Below the pieces are notes generated by a model, which worked only from the letters and a program-made list of their open reading frames with translations, was not told where the DNA came from and searched no databases. The position numbers were made by a program, and so were the translations under genes. A DNA stretch of 11,208 nt from Candidatus Aenigmatarchaeota archaeon (GTDB taxonomy: Archaea > Aenigmatarchaeota > Aenigmatarchaeia > QMZP01): contig DAOVGQ010000072.1 of the NCBI GenBank assembly GCA_030672315.1, positions 1 through 11,208 of the forward strand, given 5' to 3'. The stretch's first letter is position 1, and each line of letters starts with the position of its first letter. Below are positions 5,304-10,996 of this stretch, piece after piece.

Positions 5304-5687
5304 ATGGTTAGGGAATTCACATTCAGGGGAGCAACAATCCAGGAACTCAAGGGTATGAGCATCGAGGACTTTGCCAAGATCTGCAGTTCCAGGGAGAGGC
5401 GGGCCCTCAAGAGGGGCTTCACCGATGTGGAGAAGAAGCTCCTACTCAGGATAAGGAAGAACCCCAAGAAGTTCCACAGGACCCATGCAAGGGAGCTGGT
5501 AATAACCCCGGAACTCCTGGGAGTGAAGCTTGGAATCCACAATGGCAAGGAGTACATCACCCTCGAGATAAGACCCGAGCACCTGGGCCACAGGCTCGGG
5601 GAGTTCGTGATGACAAGGAAGCTGGTCAAACACTCTGCCCCAGGCTTTGGCGCAACAAGATCCAGCAAGTATGTCCCATTGAAGTAG
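5304..5687 (+). CDS. 30S ribosomal protein uS19
   Basis: uS19 forms a head complex with uS13 near the A-site finger. The 127-residue product has the archaeal N-terminus MVREFTFRGATIQELKG, the helical SSRERRALKRGF, and the conserved beta core GIHNGKEYITLEIRPEHLGHRLGEF leading to KHSAPGFGATRSSKYVPLK. Length is normal for archaea. The ATG at 5304 is preceded by GAGAGGTT. It is separated from uS11 by the hairpin described above, and a small unknown gene follows after 10 nt. Confidence 0.96.
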   Translation: MVREFTFRGATIQELKGMSIEDFAKICSSRERRALKRGFTDVEKKLLLRIRKNPKKFHRTHARELVITPELLGVKLGIHNGKEYITLEIRPEHLGHRLGEFVMTRKLVKHSAPGFGATRSSKYVPLK

Positions 5688-5697
5688 AGGTGATAAC

Positions 5698-5913
5698 ATG
5701 ACATGGCATGTCGGAATAAGCGAAAAACTCGGATGCCTTGTATTCGCGAGAGGCAAAAGAAGCAAAACAACGTACTTAATCACACCAGAGCCCGACAATG
5801 TGAGATCGCGAATTGAGGAACTCGGCATTGAAAAACCCCTCGACGACTACACCGGCTCAGACCTCAATTGCAGAAAACCGACACCAGAGGAGTACAAGAT
5901 GTACTTTGGATAA
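5698..5913 (+). CDS. Small protein of unknown function between uS19 and uL22
   Basis: This 71-residue product is not recognised. It begins MTWHVGISEKLGCLVFARGK and ends TPEEYKMYFG, with no signal peptide, membrane segment or zinc motif; its two cysteines (13 and 57) are isolated. The centre (TTYLITPEPDNVRSRIEELG) looks like a strand followed by a short helix. Translation is well supported: GGTGA lies four bases before the ATG, it starts 10 nt after the uS19 stop and ends two bases before the uL22 ATG. Arginine codons are AGA and CGA rather than the AGG of its neighbours, and TCG and GCG are used, so it may be a later arrival. A lineage-specific ribosome-associated protein is the simplest guess. 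Confidence 0.75.
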   Translation: MTWHVGISEKLGCLVFARGKRSKTTYLITPEPDNVRSRIEELGIEKPLDDYTGSDLNCRKPTPEEYKMYFG

Positions 5914-5915
5914 TT

Positions 5916-6296
5916 ATGGCCTATGCACACGACACAGACCCAAGGAAGTCGGCCCGTGCCTACGGCAGGGGCCTGAGCATCTCCACATCGAGCACTACCG
6001 TGCTCTGCGGGGCAGTCTCAGGCATGAGGCTCGATAAGGCCAAGGTCCTGCTCCAGGACCTCCTTGACCAGAGGAGGAGCCTCTCTGGCAAATACTACAC
6101 CAATACAGCCAGGCAGGTCCTGAACATTATAAAGAGTGCTGAGAGCAATGCCGAGTCCAAGGGCCTCGACACCGAGAAACTTCACATCCATGCCTCGGCC
6201 CACAGGGGCTTCACCTTCTACAGGCCCAGGGGATGGAAGAGAAGAAGGGAGAAAAGGAAGTCCACCAACCTTCAGGTTGTATTGGAGGCGAGATAA
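5916..6296 (+). CDS. 50S ribosomal protein uL22
   Basis: uL22 binds 23S rRNA and lines the peptide exit tunnel. The 126-residue product shows the archaeal N-terminus MAYAHDTDPRKSARAYGRG, the core helix region VSGMRLDKAKVLLQDLLDQ, and the C-terminal strand HIHASAHRGFTFYRPRGWKRRREKRKSTNLQVVLE. It is shorter than many archaeal uL22 (about 150). The ATG at 5916 is two bases after the stop of the small gene, so it probably depends on coupled translation. Its TAA overlaps the uS3 ATG (TAATG). Confidence 0.94.
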   Translation: MAYAHDTDPRKSARAYGRGLSISTSSTTVLCGAVSGMRLDKAKVLLQDLLDQRRSLSGKYYTNTARQVLNIIKSAESNAESKGLDTEKLHIHASAHRGFTFYRPRGWKRRREKRKSTNLQVVLEAR

Positions 6297-7198
6297 TGCT
6301 CAAGGAATACTTCATCAAGCAGGGCATCAAGGAGGCTCAGATAGAGGAGTTCATCAGGAGGAAGTTCCCCCTCGGTGATTACTCCAGAATAGAGCTCCAG
6401 AGGACACCCCTCGGAATCAAAATAATAATATACACCAACAAGCCTGGGAGGATAATAGGCAAGAGCGGAAAGAACATCAACGAGATGACAGAGGCTGTCA
6501 AGCAGAGGTTTGACCTTGACAACCCCCAGCTCGATGTCAAGGTGATAAAGAATCCCAACCTCGACCCCAGAATAGTGGCCAAGCAGATTACCTCTGCCCT
6601 TGAGAAGGGCTACAACTACAAGAAAATCGGCAACCTGACAATCAAGAGGATAATGGGTTCAGGCGCAATAGGAGCAGAGATAATAATCTCGGGAAAGCTT
6701 GGGGGCGGAAAGGGCATCACAGGCAAGTTCCAGGAGGGCTACCTCAAGCACTGCGGCGAGCCTGCCAAGACACTCGTGGACTACGGCTTCGAGGAGGCCC
6801 AGACCAGGCCCGGCAAGATAGGCGTCAAGGTCAAGATAATGAAGGAGTTCCAGGACATCACAGGCCAGATAAGAGACAAGGTGCAGCACAGGATTGATGT
6901 GGTCCCAGAGGAACCCGGGGAGGCCCCCAAGGAGGAAAAGGCTGCGGCAGAGAAAAAGTCTAAGAAAGAGGAACCCGAAAAGAAGGAGGACAGACCTAGC
7001 AAGGAGGCCCCCAAGGAAAAGAAGGCAAAGCCCAAAAAGGAAACCAAACCAGCCAAGAAGGCTCCTGGAAAGAAAACCAAGACCAGGAAAGAGAAGCCCA
7101 AAGAGCAAGGCAAGCCCGCCAAGGGCAAGTACCCTCAAGGGAGTACCCTAAAGGGCATACCCCTCAAGGCGAACAAGAGGGCACATACAGGCAAGTAA
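6296..7198 (+). CDS. 30S ribosomal protein uS3 with a long charged tail
   Basis: uS3 lies at the mRNA entry of the small subunit. Residues 1-100 hold the N-terminal region and the type II KH fold with its GRIIGKSGKNI loop (51-61). The C-terminal uS3 domain runs from about 105 to 200 (IKRIMGSGAIGAEIIISGKL, then KIGVKVKIM). About 95 residues of Lys, Glu, Pro and Ala repeats follow to residue 300, which is unusual in size. The ATG at 6296 overlaps the uL22 stop as TAATG. The tail is likely disordered and could reach rRNA or a partner; its use is unknown. Confidence 0.95.
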   Translation: MLKEYFIKQGIKEAQIEEFIRRKFPLGDYSRIELQRTPLGIKIIIYTNKPGRIIGKSGKNINEMTEAVKQRFDLDNPQLDVKVIKNPNLDPRIVAKQITSALEKGYNYKKIGNLTIKRIMGSGAIGAEIIISGKLGGGKGITGKFQEGYLKHCGEPAKTLVDYGFEEAQTRPGKIGVKVKIMKEFQDITGQIRDKVQHRIDVVPEEPGEAPKEEKAAAEKKSKKEEPEKKEDRPSKEAPKEKKAKPKKETKPAKKAPGKKTKTRKEKPKEQGKPAKGKYPQGSTLKGIPLKANKRAHTGK

Positions 7199-7199
7199 T

Positions 7200-7206
7200 T
7201 TAAATG
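7200..7206 (+). promoter_or_regulatory. Possible internal TATA box before uL29
   Basis: TTTAAAT sits about 30 nt upstream of the uL29 ATG at 7233, right after the uS3 stop. The spacing fits a leaderless or very short-leader transcript. The 34-nt gap here is wider than most junctions in the cluster. Confidence 0.4.
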
Positions 7207-7232
7207 ATTCTAAAGAACTATAAAGTGACCAC

Positions 7233-7451
7233 ATGGCTGTTCTAAGAAAAAAGGACATAAGGAAGCTCGACGAAAAGGAAGCCAAGAAGAAGCTGGAGGA
7301 GCTCAGGCTTGAGCTCTCCAAGGAGCGCGCGAAGATAAACGTCGGGGCTACTGTAACTTCTCCCGGAAAGATAAAGGAAATCAGGCGAAGCATTGCCAGG
7401 ATTCTTACAGCCGAGAGGGAGAGATCTAAACCCGTGGAGGAAAAAGCATAG
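7233..7451 (+). CDS. 50S ribosomal protein uL29
   Basis: uL29 is a small coiled-coil protein of the large subunit near the tunnel exit. The 72-residue product has the expected two long helices, KLDEKEAKKKLEELRLELSK and PGKIKEIRRSIARILTAERE, joined by the NVGATVTSPGK turn typical of archaea. The ATG at 7233 is the only good start. aIF1 begins two bases after the stop. Confidence 0.92.
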   Translation: MAVLRKKDIRKLDEKEAKKKLEELRLELSKERAKINVGATVTSPGKIKEIRRSIARILTAERERSKPVEEKA

Positions 7452-7453
7452 GA

Positions 7454-7759
7454 ATGGATAAAATCTGCGAGAAGTGTGGTCTTCCCAAGGAGCTCTGTGC
7501 ATGCGAGACCATTGCAAAGGAGAAGGAAAAGATAAGGGTCTACTCGGTCAGGAGGCGATACGGCAAGTTCATAACCATTGTCGAGGGCATCGGCAAGGAC
7601 GTGGACAACAAGAAGATTCTCAAGGAACTCAAGCAGAGGCTGGCCTGCGGTGGAACTCTCAAAGGCAGCGTGATAGAGCTTCAGGGAGAGCACAAGAGCA
7701 AGGTCCTGGAGGCCCTCAAGAAGCTGGGCTTCTCCGAGGACCAGATAGAAGTCGCCTAG
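7454..7759 (+). CDS. Translation initiation factor aIF1 (SUI1 family)
   Basis: aIF1 (SUI1 family) binds the small subunit near the P site and checks start-codon pairing. The 101-residue product begins with a small zinc knuckle (Cys5, Cys8, Cys15, Cys17 in CEKCGLPKELCAC) found in archaeal members. The SUI1 fold follows: RRRYGKFITIVEGI, then LKQRLACGGTLKGSVIELQGEH and the final LKKLGFSEDQIEVA. The ATG at 7454 is two bases after uL29. Placement between uL29 and the RNase P protein is the usual archaeal order. Confidence 0.93.
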   Translation: MDKICEKCGLPKELCACETIAKEKEKIRVYSVRRRYGKFITIVEGIGKDVDNKKILKELKQRLACGGTLKGSVIELQGEHKSKVLEALKKLGFSEDQIEVA

Positions 7760-7789
7760 ACAACCAGACAACCGAACTGGAAACCTACA

Positions 7790-7797
7790 TATTTTAA
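7790..7797 (+). promoter_or_regulatory. Possible TATA box before the RNase P protein gene
   Basis: TATTTTAA is centred about 29 nt before the ATG at 7823, in a 63-nt A+T-rich gap after aIF1. The distance fits transcription starting a few bases before the start codon. Confidence 0.45.
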
Positions 7798-7822
7798 GCT
7801 ATTTCTATCCATATTAATCAAC

Positions 7823-8101
7823 ATGATAACCCCCAGGAATTTAGTCCGCCATGAGCTGACAGGACTCGAGGTCAAGGTGGTCGAATCAACCAACCCCTCC
7901 CAGGTCGGTTTCTCTGGAAGGGTAGTAGACGAATCCCGCAATATCCTCACCATCGAAACCAAGGCCGGAGTAAAGAACCTCCCCAAGAAGGACTGCACAT
8001 TCTCCTTTCTACTACCCTCAGGTGAGCGGGTCAGGGTCGAAGGCCACCTCCTCGTAGCCCGCCCCGAGGACCGCATAAAGAAGAAATTAAGGAAATGGTA
8101 G
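7823..8101 (+). CDS. rnp1: Ribonuclease P protein component 1 (Rpp29/Rnp1)
   Basis: This protein is part of archaeal RNase P, which trims tRNA 5' ends; it binds the RNA specificity region together with Rpp21. The 92-residue product has the Sm-like barrel of the family: LVRHELTGLEVKVVESTNPSQVGFSGRVVDESRNILTIET with the conserved G-x-V-V-D-E-S/T-x-N strand turn, then LPKKDCTFSFLLPSGERVRVEGHLLVARPEDRIKKKL. Length and ending match archaeal proteins. It is flanked by its own probable promoter and a 217-nt gap before uS17. Confidence 0.93.
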   Translation: MITPRNLVRHELTGLEVKVVESTNPSQVGFSGRVVDESRNILTIETKAGVKNLPKKDCTFSFLLPSGERVRVEGHLLVARPEDRIKKKLRKW

Positions 8102-8127
8102 CCTGTTGGCAGCAAAACAAGAAAAAC

Positions 8128-8137
8128 TTTAAATATA
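8128..8137 (+). promoter_or_regulatory. TATA box upstream of the uS17 leader
   Basis: TTTAAATATA lies in an A-rich context about 185 nt upstream of uS17. A start about 25 nt downstream would fall near 8155, exactly where the first stem of the leader begins. It implies a second strong promoter inside the ribosomal cluster. Confidence 0.55.
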
Positions 8138-8154
8138 CACTGTCTCACTATTTA

Positions 8155-8288
8155 GTTAACTCAACACATTGCCCGACCTCCGAAACAGCAGATAATTTCA
8201 GTCGGGAAGGAAAGACTAGGCGACTAGCTGAGTTACCCACCGCTGGGCCCCGGCCCTGCGAAGGTAGAGAGGCTGATTGTTTCTCTAC
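8155..8288 (+). ncRNA. Structured RNA: uS17 leader or a small non-coding RNA
   Basis: From the predicted transcription start the sequence can fold as a multi-helix junction. TAACTCA (8157-8163) pairs with TGAGTTA (8229-8235). It encloses CCCGAC/GTCGGG (8172-8177 with 8201-8206) and a CTAG-GCGA-CTAG hairpin with a GNRA-type loop (8216-8227). Then come CCCA/TGGG (8236-8247, alternative GGGC/GCCC) and a 7-bp hairpin GTAGAGA/TCTCTAC (8264-8270 with 8282-8288). About 30 nt remain before the uS17 ATG. No tRNA, SRP or RNase P RNA hallmark set is complete. It may be an independent RNA or a regulatory leader. Confidence 0.4.
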
Positions 8289-8318
8289 AGCTCAAAACAT
8301 AACAGAGAAGATGAGACT

Positions 8319-8852
8319 ATGGTAAAGGAGTCAATCGGGGTTCCTGTGAACCCTCCTGAAAGGGAATGCCAGGACAAGAGGTGCGCCTGGCACGGCAGCC
8401 TTCCTGTCAGGGGAATGACCTTTCAGGGGACTGTCAGCTCCTCCAAGGCCAAGGACACCGTGGTTGTCGAGTGGGGCCACACCCATCTTGTTCCCAAGTA
8501 CGAGAGGTATGAGAGGAGAAGGTCCAGGGTGGTTGCCCACAATCCCGAGTGCATGAAGGCCAGGGAGGGTGACGAGGTCATAATCGCAGAGTGCAGGCCC
8601 CTCTCCAAGACCAAGCACTTCGTGGTCGTTGCTGTCACAAAGAGAAAGGTCGAGAGGGCCGAGTTCAAGGTGGCCGAGATAGAGGCCAAGGCAGAGGCCA
8701 AGGCAAAGGCCTCAAAGAAGGAAGAAGAGAAGGCCGTGGCCAAGCATCAAGAACAGAAGAAAGAGGCCAAGGAGAAGAAGCCTCCTAAAGCAAGGGAGAA
8801 AGAACCCTCTAAAGAGGAAAAGAAAAAGGCAGGTAAGGAAAGCAAGAAGTGA
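8319..8852 (+). CDS. 30S ribosomal protein uS17 with a charged tail
   Basis: uS17 is an OB-fold protein of the small-subunit body. Residues 1-110 show the archaeal form: ESIGVPVNPPERECQDKRCAWHG, LPVRGMTFQGTVSSSKAKDTVVVEW, YERRRSRVVAHNPECMKAREGDEV and ECRPLSKTKHFVVV. A tail of about 65 residues rich in Lys, Glu and Ala follows to residue 177. The ATG at 8319 fits the family N-terminus; the earlier in-frame start at 8277 would run through the hairpin of the leader and is rejected. Its TGA lies within the uL14 start region. Confidence 0.95.
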   Translation: MVKESIGVPVNPPERECQDKRCAWHGSLPVRGMTFQGTVSSSKAKDTVVVEWGHTHLVPKYERYERRRSRVVAHNPECMKAREGDEVIIAECRPLSKTKHFVVVAVTKRKVERAEFKVAEIEAKAEAKAKASKKEEEKAVAKHQEQKKEAKEKKPPKAREKEPSKEEKKKAGKESKK

Positions 8853-8857
8853 TTGTT

Positions 8858-9256
8858 ATGAAGGCAGTATCAACCAGGGTCACAAAGGCCCTCCCAGTGG
8901 GGGCGCAGCTTGTCTGTGCCGACAACACCGGTGCCAAGATAATCCAGATTATCTCGGTGATGGGCTACAAGGGCAAGAGGAGGACCAAGCCAACAGCAGG
9001 CGTGGCCAGCCAGGTGTCTGTGAAGGTACTCAAGGGCAACGAGAAGGTGCGGCATGAGGTCCACAGGGCGGTCATAATCAGGCAGAGAAGGGAGTACAGA
9101 CGCGCCGACGGAACGCACATATCCTTTGAGGACAACGCCGCTGTCCTGGTGAACGAAAAGGGCGAGGCCAGAGGGACTTTGGTTAAGGGCCCTGTCGCAA
9201 GGGAGGCTGTGGAGAGGTTCTCCACAATAGGCAAGATAGCCAACCAGGTGGTATAA
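8858..9256 (+). CDS. 50S ribosomal protein uL14
   Basis: uL14 lies on the large-subunit face that contacts the small subunit. The 132-residue product has the family signature LPVGAQLVCADNTGAKIIQIISV near the start, the basic GYKGKRRTKPTAGV, the strand VIIRQRREYRRADGTHISFEDNAAVLVNEKGE and the ending GPVAREAVERFSTIGKIANQVV. The ATG at 8858 starts five bases after the uS17 stop; a GTG at 8849 in the same frame would overlap it. The TAA shares a base with the ATG of the next small gene. Confidence 0.95.
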   Translation: MKAVSTRVTKALPVGAQLVCADNTGAKIIQIISVMGYKGKRRTKPTAGVASQVSVKVLKGNEKVRHEVHRAVIIRQRREYRRADGTHISFEDNAAVLVNEKGEARGTLVKGPVAREAVERFSTIGKIANQVV

Positions 9257-9489
9257 TGAGCAAACTAAAAATACTTTGGGGCAAACCTGGTTCACATTTA
9301 TATATAAAGCCTGTAATCGACAGGGGCTTTGAAAGACACGAATTTACAGAGCAAGAAATCATGGATGCAGTCAACACCACCCCTCCAGAAGTTGCCTGGT
9401 ACCTAGAAATAACTATAAGAGGTTTGATAGGGACAAAAACAGGGAAATACATCCCTCCGATGTATTCCTCTCCAATAGAAACAGGTTGA
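9256..9489 (+). CDS. Small protein of unknown function between uL14 and uL24
   Basis: The 77-residue product is not recognised. It starts MSKLKILWGKPGSHLYIKPV, has a central helix-like stretch (EFTEQEIMDAVNTTPPEVAW), then a strand (YLEITIRGLIG) and a polar end GKYIPPMYSSPIETG. There is no cysteine, signal peptide, membrane segment or lysine-rich tail. The TAATG overlap with uL14 and a TGATGATTATG junction with uL24 mark it as part of the same translated message. Its base composition is visibly more A+T-rich than its neighbours. It is in the same situation as the 71-residue gene at 5698-5913 but shares no obvious sequence with it. Confidence 0.72.
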   Translation: MSKLKILWGKPGSHLYIKPVIDRGFERHEFTEQEIMDAVNTTPPEVAWYLEITIRGLIGTKTGKYIPPMYSSPIETG

Positions 9490-9494
9490 TGATT

Positions 9495-10028
9495 ATGAAA
9501 AGGGAATGGTCCTCCAGATGGCTCTCAAGCGTGCAGCCCAGGAAGCAGAGAAAGTATCGGCACAACGCACCCCTTCACATAAGGCAGAAGTTCGTGTCCT
9601 CAAACCTCTCCCCTGAACTCAGGAAGAGGTTTGCCAAGAGGAGCATGCAGCTCAGGAAGGGAGACGAGGTCAGGGTGATGCGAGGGGGCTTCAGGGGCAA
9701 GACAGGGACAGTGGAGAGGGTCGACCTCTCCAGGTGCAGGATATACATGGAAGAGCTCAAGGTCAAGAAGGTCGACGGCTCAGAGGTTCCCAGGGCCCTG
9801 CAGCCATCCAACCTAATGATAACCAAGCTCAAGCTGGATGACAAGAAAAGGCAGGCGATTCTTGACAGGGCCGAGGAGGCCAGGGAAAGGAAAACCGAAC
9901 CCAAAAAAGAGAAGCCCGAGCCCGAGAAAACCAAGCCCTCAGAGGCGAAGCCCGAGGCCAAACCAAAACCCAAGAAGAAGCCCGCCAAGAAGGCAAAGCC
10001 TATAAAGGCAGCCAAGAAAAAGAAGTGA
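9495..10028 (+). CDS. 50S ribosomal protein uL24 with a charged tail
   Basis: uL24 is an early assembly protein of the large subunit, near the tunnel exit. The archaeal N-terminus is clear (QPRKQRKYRHNAPLHIRQKF), followed by LSPELRKRFAKRSMQLRKGD and the KOW motif region DEVRVMRGGFRGKTGTVERVD, then HPS-like LQPSNLMITKLKLDD. About 50 residues of Lys, Pro, Glu and Ala repeats end the 177-residue protein. The start may be ATG 9495 (chosen; GGTTGA lies five bases before it) or ATG 9489, which overlaps the preceding stop. Confidence 0.94.
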   Translation: MKREWSSRWLSSVQPRKQRKYRHNAPLHIRQKFVSSNLSPELRKRFAKRSMQLRKGDEVRVMRGGFRGKTGTVERVDLSRCRIYMEELKVKKVDGSEVPRALQPSNLMITKLKLDDKKRQAILDRAEEARERKTEPKKEKPEPEKTKPSEAKPEAKPKPKKKPAKKAKPIKAAKKKK

Positions 10029-10038
10029 TGATAAAATA

Positions 10039-10091
10039 CCGTCACGATACCCCTTCCCCCTTCGGGGACAGGCGGGGCACAAGAGTGACGG
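10039..10091 (+). promoter_or_regulatory. Long hairpin between uL24 and eS4
   Basis: CCGTCAC (10039-10045) pairs perfectly with GTGACGG (10085-10091). Inside, CCCC (10050-10053) pairs with GGGG (10074-10077), and CCCC/GGGG around TTC (10057-10067) caps it, so three stacked stems are separated by internal loops. It begins 10 nt after the uL24 stop. It resembles the uS19 leader hairpin in its CCGTC/GACGG base and C/G-rich tip. Confidence 0.5.
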
Positions 10092-10119
10092 ATCCGTAAA
10101 CAATTACAAGGCAAAGGAG

Positions 10120-10153
10120 TACATGCCGTCATAAGCAGTATGAAACAAGACGG
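10120..10153 (+). repeat. TACATGCCGTC element and CCGTC/GACGG stem before eS4
   Basis: TACATGCCGTC at 10120-10130 is identical to 5233-5243 in the uS19 leader. CCGTC (10126-10130) can pair with GACGG (10149-10153) around an 18-nt loop, ending two bases before the GGTGA ribosome-binding site of eS4 (10156-10160). The shared sequence and placement suggest a common RNA control element, which is inference. Confidence 0.45.
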
Positions 10154-10165
10154 ATGGTGAAGGAA

Positions 10166-10996
10166 ATGACCCATCTCAAGAGGTTCAGCATACCCAGGGC
10201 CTGGCTCATGTCCAGGAAGAGGGAGAAGTTCGCAATCTCACCCAGCCCCGGCCCCCACACCAGGACGGACTGCATACCCCTGAGGGTGATACTCAGGGAC
10301 CTCCTGGGATACGCAGACAGCGCCAGGGAGGCCAGGAGCATACTCTCCCAGGGCAAGGTCCTAGTGGACAAGAGACCAAGGAGGGACTCCGGATTCCCCG
10401 TGGGCCTCATGGATGTGATTGAGATACCCGATACCAGGGATTACTTCAGGATGGTGGCCGGCACCAAGGGGCTCGAGCTTGAGAAGATAGGCAAAACCGA
10501 GGCCTTCTGGAAGATATGCAAGATAAGGGCAAAGACCACTCTTAAGGGCGGCATTCAGCAGCTGAACCTCCACGACGGAAGGAACCTCTTGATAAAGAAG
10601 GACACCTATAAAGTGGGCGACTCCATAATGCTCTCCCTACCCGAGCAGAAGATACTCAAGCACTACAGGCTCGAGAAGGGCTCCCACGGATTCATCACAG
10701 CAGGGAGAAACATTGGGATATGGGGCAGGATAAAGGAGATAGAGAAAAGAGAGCATAATCTTGAAAAATCCACAGTCACACTGGAAGTTGACAAATCATC
10801 AGGAGATACCCAACAGGGCACAAACAAGAGGGAGATCAAAACCCTCAGGGAATACATATTCATTTCAGAGAAGAGGGAAAGGGCCTCCAAGGCAGAATCC
10901 CCTAAAGACCTAAAGGCCTCAAGAGGGGACAAGGAGGCCGAACCTGAAAGCAAGGCCAAGCCCCCTAGAGAGGGCACAGGTAAGGAGAAGAAATGA
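10166..10996 (+). CDS. 30S ribosomal protein eS4 with a charged tail
   Basis: eS4 is an archaeal/eukaryotic protein of the small-subunit body. The family N-terminus is plain from the ATG at 10166: THLKRFSIPRAW, then the S4-like RNA-binding region ILRDLLGYADSAREARSILSQGKVLVDKRPRRD and FPVGLMDVIEIPDT. A KOW-like part follows (HDGRNLLIKKDTYKVGDSIMLSLPEQ and GSHGFITAGRNIGIWGRIKEIE). The end is a charged tail of about 45 residues; total 276. ATG 10166 is chosen over ATG 10154 because GGTGA at 10156-10160 precedes it by five bases. Its stop overlaps the uL5 ATG (ATGA). Confidence 0.95.
   Translation: MTHLKRFSIPRAWLMSRKREKFAISPSPGPHTRTDCIPLRVILRDLLGYADSAREARSILSQGKVLVDKRPRRDSGFPVGLMDVIEIPDTRDYFRMVAGTKGLELEKIGKTEAFWKICKIRAKTTLKGGIQQLNLHDGRNLLIKKDTYKVGDSIMLSLPEQKILKHYRLEKGSHGFITAGRNIGIWGRIKEIEKREHNLEKSTVTLEVDKSSGDTQQGTNKREIKTLREYIFISEKRERASKAESPKDLKASRGDKEAEPESKAKPPREGTGKEKK

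Noticed and set aside
8205..8317. Minimal RNase P RNA upstream of uS17
   Set aside because: Only a GGAAAG-type stretch resembles conserved region I. The helix-P4 partner and the 3' conserved region are not found before the uS17 coding start.
8095..8325. A 76-codon open frame across the Rnp1-uS17 gap
   Set aside because: It runs through the TATA box and RNA stems, has no ribosome-binding site, and its residues resemble no protein; it is chance.
10025..10031. GTGATGA as box C of a C/D guide RNA
   Set aside because: It overlaps the uL24 stop, and no CTGA box D follows within a normal distance.
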